Below, in pieces: positions 44,629-53,143 of a stretch of DNA of 58,229 nt. Under the pieces are notes generated by a model that was not told the DNA's origin, searched no databases, and worked only from the letters and a program-made list of their open reading frames with translations. The DNA is from Cohnella lubricantis. GTDB lineage: Bacteria; Bacillota; Bacilli; Paenibacillales; Paenibacillaceae. Each line of letters begins with the position of its first letter. Position 1 is the stretch's first letter. The stretch lies in contig NZ_JACJVN010000002.1 of the NCBI RefSeq assembly GCF_014212015.1, positions 1 through 58,229 on the forward strand, read 5' to 3'. A program made the translations under genes and the position numbers.

Positions 44629-47095
44629 TGAGATTCCTCACTTTGTCCTCATTGTCAAACCAATACTCTCGCAGCAGCGGTTCAATCTCCAATTTGAGAA
44701 CCCCTTTGTACCATGCCTCCTCATCGCCCACGGATCCAGATGGACAGAAATAACTATGCCCGATCTCGTACCCCTTACCTAAATTGACTTTGTCGTTTCG
44801 AATCTCACCGTTGATATCATTCATGGAAGCCACGATACGATTAATGAACCCTTGGCTAACGCCCTTGCTTTGAAGAAATTCCTGAAAAGCCGGAGTTCCA
44901 AACGCAGGTTCTACGGATACGAAAGCAAATCTTCTTCTCAATGCATAATCGACCAAGGCCAACGAACGGTCGGCCGTGTTCATAGTCCCTATTAGGTAAA
45001 CATTATTTGGGATATAAAAGGGTTCCCCACTCTCCGAATAGGTAAGCTTGACAGAGTACGCTCTGGAACGTTTGTCACATTCAATCAACATCATGACTTC
45101 CCCAAAAATCTTCGAAAGGTTGCCCCTGTTAATCTCATCGATAATCATGTAATAGTTATGTTCGGGGTCCTTCGCCGCGCGTTGGCAGAAATCATAGAAC
45201 ACTCCATTGCGAAGCGAAAAACCTCCTCCTTCAGTGGGTTTATACCCCTGAATGAAGTCCTCATAGGAATAGGATTGGTGGAATTGAATCATGCTGATCC
45301 GACTGTCGTCTTTCGACCCATTATGGTAGTAGGCCAACCTTTTGGCAACAAAGGTCTTGCCTACGCCGGGAGGCCCCTGCAAGATCAAGTTCTTCTTACT
45401 TGTAAGGGAGTGCCGTATTTCTTCGATTTGCTCCGCGGAAAGGAACACCTCCTTCAATAATTGATCGAGGCCGAATGGCTGCGATTCATCAAGATCCATA
45501 TTATCCAATTCTTGAACTATCCCTTTATCGATCATATCCTCATTCATGAATCCGATGAGATCTAATAATTCTTGCAAATAATCCTCATAGGGGGTTATGT
45601 TCGTCAGCGTTTTCGTTGCCAACTGCGACTTATCTTTCGGGATCTCCCAGTCCCCTGTATTGATCCATTCAACGGAACGTATCGAACGATATTCTTCCCG
45701 GGAGAAGTCATAACGATAATTTGAAGTAATTTTGCCGAATGCGATGATATGCCGATTGCCCTTCTTGATTAGCACATAGTCGCCGATCTTCATTTCCTTG
45801 GCAAATTGGTAATTGCAATGCGCATCATTCCTGGGCGTTTTATCTAGGTTGTAAGCCTCAATAAGCTTATCGATTATTTCCTGCTTCGTCTGATACTGTT
45901 CCAGATCGCCTAACTCCGGCCATCCGATGGCAATCAAATTATTACTGTGGAAATCCTCCCAGAGATACGCGTTCTCCCCGGCAGCCAGTACCCAGTATTG
46001 GACGCCATTCTCGGCAGCTATCTCTACTGTGTTTGAATCCTGTTTTCCGAATCTCATGTAGAGGAAACTAAAAAATTGATCGATCTCTAGGTAGATGGGC
46101 AGATCAGTATGTTTGCCTACAATATGCAAGTACTTCTCTTCAATTTGATGTTCCTTTAAACAACTCTGGAATTTCATAAACTTGTCCGCAAAAGTATCCC
46201 CGCGTCCATATCCCGGATCCAGTTGCAATACGTTTTCCACTGCAACCCGGTCACGCTGATTAAACATACAATACGATTCCGGATAAACGCCGGCGATGAT
46301 CTCGCTCACCACGCTCTCGCCAATGCCAAATAATTTATATTGCTCGTCGTTTATAAATCGGTACATTCTCTCTTCCAAAGCCGCTTCGCCATAGAATAAG
46401 TACAAGAAGCTGTTCCGGTATTTCTCAATCGGGCCATTGATGTTGCCTAGAGCTCTGCCACGTGCTAGCGCCATGCTGGAAAAGGCGTTAACGTGCTTCC
46501 CGAGGGCTTGCACTTCTTCCCATTCCATTTTCCTCAACCGCTCTGGGTCTTTGAATGATTGGAAGAAGGTATGGTTCTCGTTGAGAAACTCGCAGCTTTC
46601 AAACCATTTCTTCGCTTGGTTCCGGAATACCTCGAGATATTTCTCTAGGAGAGGCGAGCTTGCCAGTTTGTGCAGTTGATCAGGGTCTTTCCATAATTCA
46701 AGGAGCACTTTGTACTCGCTTTCGGAAAGCTTATAGTTCGTGTTTTGATTGATTTTGAATATGGGAAGGTCCGCCGTAACCGGCCATTCTTTTAATTCAT
46801 GGCGAAGAAGCATGCCCGCTTCCGGCGACGTCCGATGCTCGACTTTATTCAATTTCACTCTCCAACACTGCTCGCCTTCGTCAAAAACGGGTAGTTCGGC
46901 GATCCGAGCCAATCCAACGATGCCTCCCGTATTCTTCTGACCGCCGTCCGCCCTCCAAATAAACACCTGATCCTCAATCTTAATCTCATCTTTGAAATGC
47001 TTTTGCCGGATATCCCATTGCAAAATAGAACTCTCGGTTAGATACGTATCGATATCGAATACCTTAGGATTGCCTTGAAAGATCCAGTAGTTCAT
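44615..47095 (-). CDS. mcrB: McrB-type GTPase with two EVE/PUA-like modules
   Basis: The 826-aa protein begins with a recognisable EVE-like domain (MNYWIFQGNPKVFDIDTYL; QVFIWRADGG...GGIVGLARI, residues 1-90). A middle helical region (about 120-350) leads to a second PUA/EVE-like module (QYWVLAAGENAYLWEDFH, IAIGWPELGDLEQY, KIGDYVLIKKG, HIIAFGKI; about 365-510). The AAA+ motor follows: Walker A GPPGVGKT near 570, Walker B YMIIDEINRGNLSKIFGE near 650, and the McrB GTPase signature MNTADRSLALVDYALRRRF near 705. EVE domains bind modified cytosines, so this is a modification-dependent restriction system. ATG 47095 has GGGAGG at 8 nt. Confidence 0.9.
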   Translation of the reverse strand: MNYWIFQGNPKVFDIDTYLTESSILQWDIRQKHFKDEIKIEDQVFIWRADGGQKNTGGIVGLARIAELPVFDEGEQCWRVKLNKVEHRTSPEAGMLLRHELKEWPVTADLPIFKINQNTNYKLSESEYKVLLELWKDPDQLHKLASSPLLEKYLEVFRNQAKKWFESCEFLNENHTFFQSFKDPERLRKMEWEEVQALGKHVNAFSSMALARGRALGNINGPIEKYRNSFLYLFYGEAALEERMYRFINDEQYKLFGIGESVVSEIIAGVYPESYCMFNQRDRVAVENVLQLDPGYGRGDTFADKFMKFQSCLKEHQIEEKYLHIVGKHTDLPIYLEIDQFFSFLYMRFGKQDSNTVEIAAENGVQYWVLAAGENAYLWEDFHSNNLIAIGWPELGDLEQYQTKQEIIDKLIEAYNLDKTPRNDAHCNYQFAKEMKIGDYVLIKKGNRHIIAFGKITSNYRYDFSREEYRSIRSVEWINTGDWEIPKDKSQLATKTLTNITPYEDYLQELLDLIGFMNEDMIDKGIVQELDNMDLDESQPFGLDQLLKEVFLSAEQIEEIRHSLTSKKNLILQGPPGVGKTFVAKRLAYYHNGSKDDSRISMIQFHQSYSYEDFIQGYKPTEGGGFSLRNGVFYDFCQRAAKDPEHNYYMIIDEINRGNLSKIFGEVMMLIECDKRSRAYSVKLTYSESGEPFYIPNNVYLIGTMNTADRSLALVDYALRRRFAFVSVEPAFGTPAFQEFLQSKGVSQGFINRIVASMNDINGEIRNDKVNLGKGYEIGHSYFCPSGSVGDEEAWYKGVLKLEIEPLLREYWFDNEDKVRNLIEGA

Positions 47096-47130
47096 GGAGT
47101 GCCTCCCGTTTTGCGTAAATTGTCAATCTA

Positions 47131-47356
47131 TCATATATTAACTGAAACTCGATACCCTGTTTCGATGCCTTCCAAATGATCGTCGAATAGGTCAGGTGCA
47201 CCATGTTCCGCTTTAGTTACTTTTTGTTGCTTTTTGCTATGGTTCTTTGTAGCTTTGCGATATTCGGGATTTTTACGGAAATATCGTTCTCCTCGCTACT
47301 TCACCTTTTCGCCAATTCACGCACCTCCTTGCTAGTTTTTCAACAAGATTATTCAT
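47131..47356 (-). pseudogene. Frameshifted small gene between the zinc-ribbon gene and mcrB
   Basis: A start ATG at 47356 with GGAGGGGGG upstream overlaps the end of the zinc-ribbon gene. Its frame (MNNLVEKLARRCVNWRKGEV) runs to a TAA after 27 codons, but a second frame opens at 47295 and stays open for 54 codons without a start codon (ERYFRKNPEYRKATKNHSKK ... ending GYRVSVNI). Removing one base near 47285-47298 joins the two into one basic protein of about 74 aa. This looks like a small operon member broken by a 1-bp insertion, or less likely a programmed frameshift. I do not recognise the family. Confidence 0.4.
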
Positions 47357-48137
47357 TAAAGTCCCCCCTCCTCCCTGTAGGAGAAGGTAAGAACACGCCG
47401 TATTGGTTAAATAAGCGGTTCCCCGGATCCACCCGCTTAGATGGAGGAACTCCCCATTTCGACGGCATCTTGCTCCGCGCATTACCACCACGCGAATTCA
47501 CCGAATTCCGTTTACTTGTATTATTGTTATAATGCTTTGCTGTAGAAGAAAGTGAAATAATATATGGCTGAAGATTTGTCTGCATGGCTACATAGTGGTG
47601 CTTTCTGATCATCCATTTCTGGCAAAGCTCACAGTGCAAGGCGGAACATGGCGTGTAGTCGACGTGTTCACCTTTAACGATTTGGATCTGGACATTGCTT
47701 TTAATCAGCACCCTTTTGCATTTAGGGCATTTATTTTCATGATCCTGAAGAATATAATCAAGAGCTTTCACTCTCAATTCGGCAACATCTGCAGACTGCG
47801 GTTTGGGCGACGTCCGAGCAGGCTGCCCCATATGCGTTTTATTCTTCCCATGCGATTGCGTCTGTGCGGTCAACTCCTTGATAATCCACGTCCGATTAAA
47901 AGAATCTGTCACTTGCTTAAATGCAGACAGAACAAAACCCTTGTCGCAACGTTGGCAGTACCATACATCCGTTAGAAGGTTAGCGAAAGTCCCGTTATTG
48001 TGATGAGGACTGGCAACATAATGAGCTTCAAGCTTTCGTGGAATAACGGCACCACGGCACGACAAACAGGCATTAATCGGGGATGGAACCAAGATAACGC
48101 CATTAAGATGACGAATACTCAATCGACTCACCGCCAA
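47349..48137 (-). CDS. Unknown protein with two zinc ribbons (262 aa)
   Basis: Four CxxC pairs are visible: CLSC (about residue 24) with CQRC (61), and CPKC (137) with CELC (170), suggesting two zinc ribbons. Between them is a linker rich in Lys, Gln and Thr; the tail after residue 200 is Asn/Ser/Arg-rich and looks disordered. No nuclease or helicase motif is seen. Start is uncertain: TTG 48137 or GTG 48131, neither with a strong ribosome site. It is 16 bp after the HD hydrolase gene and upstream of the mcrBC genes, so it may belong to a defense operon, as a nucleic-acid or protein-binding factor. Confidence 0.65.
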   Translation of the reverse strand: MAVSRLSIRHLNGVILVPSPINACLSCRGAVIPRKLEAHYVASPHHNNGTFANLLTDVWYCQRCDKGFVLSAFKQVTDSFNRTWIIKELTAQTQSHGKNKTHMGQPARTSPKPQSADVAELRVKALDYILQDHENKCPKCKRVLIKSNVQIQIVKGEHVDYTPCSALHCELCQKWMIRKHHYVAMQTNLQPYIISLSSTAKHYNNNTSKRNSVNSRGGNARSKMPSKWGVPPSKRVDPGNRLFNQYGVFLPSPTGRRGDFNE

Positions 48138-48153
48138 CCTAGGGTATTGTTAT

Positions 48154-49041
48154 TTACAGGATGCCGCGATTAAAATGATGATAAACTTCATGCGGATACA
48201 TGTTTAACAGCCGCATTAATGCTGTGCTAAAGCCGATCAGGATGATCGAGCCTTCGCTGTTTGATTCGAATTCGATGCCCCTCTCCAACAGGTATGAGGC
48301 TAACCGTCCGAATTCCTCTTCATATTCCCGATCAATCGGGTAAGCCCTTTGATGAACCTTAGCCATCAACTCCCAAGCCCCTAGCGTTTCGAATTGCGGT
48401 TGCCTTTGCTGCATATCTTCCGGGTTACCATATGCTGTCTCAAAGGCTAAGTCGATAAACTTCCGATTGCGTCTCAGTCCCTTCCATTCCGGGACTTCCA
48501 GACGTGGACCGAAGACATCCTCGACCTCATCTTCCAAGTCATCCAACATTGGAAACCTAGAATTGTAACCAAGACTTTCGACAAGCCCTTTGTAGTACCA
48601 TTCCTGACTGCTGCGTCCGCGTTTGAAGCGCGACCACGCCGCCTCACCATACCGCTGTAAATCCCTATGAATCGAACGGATATTGTGTAATTTGTCCGCG
48701 CAGGAAGTTTGCCGAATCGGCAGAGAAGCAGATTTGAGCTCTTCCAACGTATGCTGCTTTCTCTCCTCCCAGGACGCTCCTTTGTCTGGTTCCGAGCAAC
48801 CTTTCACAACTTCGAGCACTGCTGGGCCGAACAGCGCCAGCAACTCTTCCTCCGTCGTCTGCGTGTCTTCCAGCGTATCGTGCAATATCCCTGCTGCGAT
48901 GACTTCCTCCGGACATCCCGCACGCTGCAGAATCATTCCGACGGCAAACGGATGGCTAATATAGGGTATCTCTGTGCCTTTTCGATTCTGTTCCCGATGC
49001 GCAAAGGCAGCAAACTCAATCGCCTTATCGATTAGAGACAT
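48154..49041 (-). CDS. HD-domain hydrolase of SpoT/MESH1 type with unknown C-terminal region
   Basis: Residues 1-150 form an HD domain like the (p)ppGpp hydrolase part of RelA/SpoT: H30 in ISHPF, HD at 54-55 in GILHDTLEDT and D116 in CADKLHN. There is no synthetase, TGS or ACT domain. Residues 150-295 are a mixed region I cannot assign, ending MLRLLNMYPHEVYHHFNRGIL. ATG 49041 follows GAGGAG at 8 nt; ten upstream residues are excluded. Alarmone or other nucleotide hydrolysis is inferred from the HD pattern only. It is the first gene of the presumed operon with the zinc-ribbon gene and mcrBC. Confidence 0.8.
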   Translation of the reverse strand: MSLIDKAIEFAAFAHREQNRKGTEIPYISHPFAVGMILQRAGCPEEVIAAGILHDTLEDTQTTEEELLALFGPAVLEVVKGCSEPDKGASWEERKQHTLEELKSASLPIRQTSCADKLHNIRSIHRDLQRYGEAAWSRFKRGRSSQEWYYKGLVESLGYNSRFPMLDDLEDEVEDVFGPRLEVPEWKGLRRNRKFIDLAFETAYGNPEDMQQRQPQFETLGAWELMAKVHQRAYPIDREYEEEFGRLASYLLERGIEFESNSEGSIILIGFSTALMRLLNMYPHEVYHHFNRGIL

Positions 49042-49231
49042 ATGCTTTGCTCCTCTCCCCATTCCTTCCACATGCTTAATCTACCATGAACAATTGACAA
49101 CATAGTGTCTCGAACATACGTTTCAGCTTTGCATTTCCTAATCTTCCGCTACGAATCCAGCCAGCCTATGTAAAATAATAAAATGCTTCCCGGATCTTCT
49201 CCTCTTCAGGCACTTCGTAATAGCGGCATGA

Positions 49232-49286
49232 ATAAAAAAACCGTGTATTCTATATGGCAGCTCTCGAGCCGCCATATAGAATACAC
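49232..49286 (-). terminator. Very strong hairpin terminator
   Basis: A 17-bp perfect stem beginning CGTGTATTCTATATGGC, extended by a GCTC/GAGC apex, is followed on the minus strand by GTTTTTTTATTC. It lies between the Res remnant and the HD gene and occupies a short open frame (49138-49341) that is therefore unlikely to be a gene. Confidence 0.85.
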
Positions 49287-49356
49287 GTCCTCCATCATTT
49301 GCATTATGTTCAGGCAATAGATCGGGAACCATCGTCGCCATACCGAACTCGCTCCT

Positions 49357-49392
49357 TGTCGAAAAAAAAGGGACATATTCCCTTTTTCGACA
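49357..49392 (-). terminator. Hairpin terminator after the Res remnant
   Basis: TGTCGAAAAA...GGGA and TCCCTTTTTCGACA form a near-perfect stem with a 5-nt loop, 43 bp after the Res stop codon. A second terminator lies 70 bp farther on. Confidence 0.8.
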
Positions 49393-49435
49393 TAGCCACG
49401 AGGAATTCCTTTTCTACCAATTAGAAAAATGTAAC

Positions 49436-51035
49436 TTAACCCTTAACTATCTCCATCAACTTCTCGTAGCTATTAACCACATCGTACTTCAGTTGATCAG
49501 AGTTCAGCTTAGCAAAATGCCTCCGTGCACATTCAATCTTTGCCTTCTCGACTTCACGCAGCTCCATCGAATCCAGAGAGCCTTTCGTCGCGGCAATAAA
49601 GTAAATGTGCTTGACGCCGCCTTCTTTAAAAACAATCGCCCAGTCCGGGTTGTAATCACCAACTGGAGTCGGGATGTAGAAGCCACGCGGCAGCTTAGCG
49701 TAAATGTGTACTTCATTGCTTGTATCCAGCTCTTTCGCAAAAGCCCGCTCGATCTTGGAATCCGTCACCACATAGTCGTAGATGTGTTTCTCAACCGCTA
49801 TCGCGTTTTGCCCAAGCTGTCCCTTCAATGTGTTCTTCGTGAACACATCCGTGTCGAATGTATCATTGATCACATCATACGTAATGGATTCAATGATGGT
49901 CGTTGCCTTCTGCTCGTTGATCAATCTTGAGGCCCGGATAATAAATTCCTCGGGATTTTTCTGGAACAACATGAATTTAGCCTGCTTAATGCCTTTCATA
50001 ATGGCCACAATTGTCTTTCTGGTGAGCTTCGTTTCATCCATTAGTTTGCCGATCAAGTCGTATTTGATCTTCGACGGTGCAGCTTGGTGAACGTAATCCG
50101 CGTCCGTCTCTCGAATTTTGAACGCCTCTCCCTGCTTCAATTGATCACGGGATTCGATCTCATTCATTTCTCCATGCTTGATGGAATAACGAATGGAGGA
50201 CACGTCCAAGCTCATATCAATCGCCATGATGCACTTCCGCACCAATTCCTCCGAATCGAACTGAACCGTGTAAACCGATCTCTTATTAATCCGGCTCCAC
50301 AGCTCCTTGAATTCTTTCTTGTGGAAGTTGTTGTTCACCGTGATGCTCGGGATCGTATTCTTCCGGTCATCGTTCGTCATATCCGACTTACCTTCAACGT
50401 AGATCGTTTTAACCAGTTCAATAAGTTGCTCTTGATGTGCATTCAGCTCATCAGGTAGTTTGATGGTTTGTTCTTCTACGGCAGCAAAGTAAGCATCCGT
50501 CAGATTGTAGTCATCGTCGGTATAGCCATTACGAATGAACGCGTTTTGCAGCTTGTTTGCGAGTCTCTCATCGATCTTCAATTGTTCGCCGCGGGCATTC
50601 ACAAGGACTTTTTCCAAAAAGAAGTCACTGTCCGCCTTGCGTGGGCGATCCGACAATGTCGCTGCAATCTCGCTCTGGAGCTGTCTGGCAAATTGCCCAT
50701 AGGATTCACTTGCAACAACGGTCAGTGCATTAATCTCGTGAACGTCAATACCAGGAATACTGGAATCGATCCGTTCGCCATACTTGTTCACGCAGAGCCG
50801 CAAATCCACGCCCAACTTCCTGCCGCTTCTTGATCGTAGAATCACTGTGCTTGAGCGTGCAAATCTGGAATACGTTCGGGTTGTCCCAGCCTTCCTTCAA
50901 CGCTGAGTGGGAGAAAATAAACCGTGTCGGTTCCTCAAAGCTGAGAAGTTGCTCCTTCTGTCGCATAATCAGGTCATATGCGTCTGCATCATCGGAATCG
51001 GTTTCTCTGGCAGACACTTTGGAATCAACGAACCG
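49436..51035 (-). pseudogene. Type III restriction enzyme Res subunit, truncated and frameshifted
   Basis: Only the C-terminal half of a Res subunit remains. The helicase end ([21 protein letters not shown], then KKRQEVGRG, motif VI) is in one frame to about 50804; the continuation ([20 protein letters not shown]) is in another, and deleting one T of the TTT read at 50802-50804 restores [15 protein letters not shown]. The rest is open to 49436 and includes the nuclease region (DYNPDWAIVFKEGGVKHIYFIAATKG). Family Res proteins are about 900-1000 aa; here the N-terminal motor with Walker A is missing, the sequence beginning at RFVDSK. Nonfunctional. Confidence 0.88.
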
Positions 51036-51121
51036 TCAAGAAGTTGCGGGTAATCATTCACAAGAATTTGAATGTCCTTTAAGCTTCCTTTACCGTTCAT
51101 ATGCTGCGGAAATCGCGGCAT
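50969..51121 (-). other. 5' stub of another gene fused to the Res remnant
   Basis: An ATG at 51121 with GGAGGAG upstream opens a 50-codon frame, MPRFPQHMNGKGSLKDIQIL and so on, which passes into the Res region out of frame and stops. The first ~33 residues (to about 51025) look like the start of a real protein; the rest reads the Res sequence in a wrong frame. This is best explained by a deletion joining the start of one gene to the middle of res. I cannot name the first gene; a type III modification gene or neighbour is possible. Confidence 0.5.
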
Positions 51122-51146
51122 ACTCACTCCTCCTTCTTTAATAAGC

Positions 51147-52403
51147 CTACTTCTTGCGCTTCATGTTTCGATATTTCTGGCTGTGCAGCTCCTTGCGCAT
51201 CATCGGAGAGTAAGATAAATGGTCGATCGATTCTATCCTCTCGTATAATTTCTTTGACTCTTCGCGCAGTTCCGTATCATCGGTTTGAATGGCCATTCTC
51301 AGTAGATCGTCGGCTTGAGATTGCAGCATGGTTTTGCCGGACTCCACATCACCTTGATCAAAAGCATTCATTGCCTTCTCAATGGCGAGCGCAGTTTCGG
51401 TGATTTTAATGTGTTTTTCTACGTTCGCTTCGAGAGGCATATTCAAGAGGTCGATATGGTTTGTGAACTCGGCGTTAGCCGTCAATTGGAATTGACACGG
51501 TTGAACCCCTTCCGTGATATCGACGTAGTCCCATTCAAAATCGAGCAATGGGTGCGAACCAACGGAATGCGGGTACACCATCATTTCGATCAGAATCGAT
51601 TTGACCTCCGAGTCGTAAATATCACCCAGCATCATCTCCATTGCGCCATTGTCTTCCGTCACCTGATACCCGTATACATTCGTTATCCGAGCATATTCCG
51701 TTGGCTTGAGCTTCATTCTGACATTCTGAGCCACAACCGTCAGAACGCCTTGGAGCTCCTTTGCGAAGATTGATGGAATATCATCCGGTCTCTCGATGTA
51801 ATAGAAATTGCCTCCTCCTTCATCGGCGATGCCCTCCATGAGGTCCTCATCGAACCCATGTCCGACGCCGAGCGTCGAGATCCCCACTCCCATGCTGCGA
51901 TACTCCCTTGCGATTTGAGCGAGCTTCTGCCGGTCCGTAATTCCTTGATTCGCGTGACCGTCCGATAGAAGAAGAATTCGATTTACCATCCCGTCCTGCT
52001 TGGACTGATGGACATATTGCGCTCCCTGAATCATCCCTCCGCTTAGGTTTGTGCTTCCACCCGACTGGATAGAAGCGATCTTCTTCTTCAATAGATCCTT
52101 ATGTGTTACCTTCTCCGGAGGGAATACGGTCAACACTTCGTCGTCGAAGGCGACCATGCTCAGTACATCGCTTGAGGATACCTGCTCCGTGACGTATTGG
52201 CATGCTTTCTTGCTGAATTCGAGCGGAAGTCCTTCCATCGATCCGCTTCGGTCTAGTACCAGGCCAATATTGATCGGCGCCCTCTCTGGCTTTTCAGCGG
52301 CAGCCCTCCCCGTCAACTCAACGAGCAAATACACCTTGTCCGTTCCGCCGCACGGCAGGTATCTACGGTTCCAACTATGTGAAAACAAAATAGGGTTTGC
52401 CAT
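51147..52403 (-). CDS. VWA-domain protein
   Basis: The 418-aa cytosolic protein has a von Willebrand A domain with an intact MIDAS: DRSGSMEG at about 50, GGSTNLSGG near 115 and LLLSDGHANQG near 145. The following beta-rich region (about 220-330) resembles the inter-alpha-trypsin-like layout, and the C-terminus is helical and basic (KKLYERIESIDHLSYSPMMRKELH). No signal peptide or anchor is seen. ATG 52403 follows AGGAGTGGTGGAG. Neighbours are a broken restriction gene and unknown genes, so its partner is not clear; VWA proteins of this type often act with AAA ATPases or in tellurium/stress clusters. Confidence 0.85.
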   Translation of the reverse strand: MANPILFSHSWNRRYLPCGGTDKVYLLVELTGRAAAEKPERAPINIGLVLDRSGSMEGLPLEFSKKACQYVTEQVSSSDVLSMVAFDDEVLTVFPPEKVTHKDLLKKKIASIQSGGSTNLSGGMIQGAQYVHQSKQDGMVNRILLLSDGHANQGITDRQKLAQIAREYRSMGVGISTLGVGHGFDEDLMEGIADEGGGNFYYIERPDDIPSIFAKELQGVLTVVAQNVRMKLKPTEYARITNVYGYQVTEDNGAMEMMLGDIYDSEVKSILIEMMVYPHSVGSHPLLDFEWDYVDITEGVQPCQFQLTANAEFTNHIDLLNMPLEANVEKHIKITETALAIEKAMNAFDQGDVESGKTMLQSQADDLLRMAIQTDDTELREESKKLYERIESIDHLSYSPMMRKELHSQKYRNMKRKK

Positions 52404-52514
52404 TCTCCACCACTCCTTTAGGATTGTAGTGACAGAATAGCAAACCCTTGCGGCGTTAAGGTGTCAGGGAACGAGTGTTCTGTATTTTTTGAATACTCCG
52501 CTTTGCTTTTAGCG

Positions 52515-52919
52515 CTAGTCCCACATTATCCTTATCTCATCTTCCGCCATCTCAAGTGATGTCTTTTTGCAATTGGGACACGGATAATCTCCTATTCGAT
52601 CTTGATCCACGCCTATTGCAGATCCATTACATTCATGGCACCAGTGTTTAAGAGATATCTGTTCGTCATCCTGAAGGACGACGACTACGTCAAATTCGCT
52701 GAATAAAAGTTGGCAATCGGTACATTGCAGGACGTGTTGGTAATGAGCCAACCCTTGAAAATGCTCCGTTTGTTCGGCTATAGACATTAACTCTTCCGCA
52801 GCAAAAGGATGCAAGGATTCCAAGATAAATGGATATTCAAACTGATCGAAACCGACGCCTACCAAGAACGTCTGTGAAAAGGTGCAATCTCTGCATCGAA
52901 TCGAACTACTGTGTCCCAT
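52515..52919 (-). CDS. Unknown zinc-ribbon protein (134 aa)
   Basis: Four CxxC pairs are visible: CRDC near residue 8, CTDC near 66, CHEC near 93 and CPNC near 114, which could form two zinc sites. The region between (FDQFEYPFILESLHPFAAEE) is not a known motif to me. ATG 52919 follows AAAGAGG; a TTG two codons earlier is less likely. The last residues DEIRIMWD are acidic. It lies 111 bp after the VWA gene on the same strand. Function unknown. Confidence 0.65.
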   Translation of the reverse strand: MGHSSSIRCRDCTFSQTFLVGVGFDQFEYPFILESLHPFAAEELMSIAEQTEHFQGLAHYQHVLQCTDCQLLFSEFDVVVVLQDDEQISLKHWCHECNGSAIGVDQDRIGDYPCPNCKKTSLEMAEDEIRIMWD

Positions 52920-52939
52920 CCGCAATCCTCTTTCTTCTT

Positions 52940-53143
52940 TTATGTAGTCATCTTCGTTAGAGAGGTCAAAAAATCGATCATGGATAAAAATTCCGTCATT
53001 ACGGTAGCCGCCATTAACCCGATCAGAACTCGCCCAAAGCTTTCGCGGTGCTCCTCGTATCGATAAACGTCACAAATCTTGAAAAACAGAGCTGAATTAG
53101 CTAGGGTCATAGTGAACATGCGTACTACAAGAATGCCGATCAT
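52940..53143 (-). CDS. Small membrane protein (67 aa)
   Basis: Begins MIGILVVRMFTMTLANSALFFKI, a membrane segment, then a charged loop (CDVYRYEEHRESFGR) and a second segment (VLIGLMAATVMTEFLSMIDFL). Start ATG 53143 overlaps the stop of the preceding 206-aa gene, so it is translationally coupled to it. I do not recognise the family. Its layout (segment, charged loop ending in Arg, segment) is like the 90-aa membrane protein at 54632. Confidence 0.6.
   Translation of the reverse strand: MIGILVVRMFTMTLANSALFFKICDVYRYEEHRESFGRVLIGLMAATVMTEFLSMIDFLTSLTKMTT

Noticed and set aside
49138..49341. 67-aa minus-strand frame with a fair ribosome site
   Set aside because: A 17-bp-stem terminator with a T-run sits within it, which a real gene would not normally contain; no recognisable protein features.
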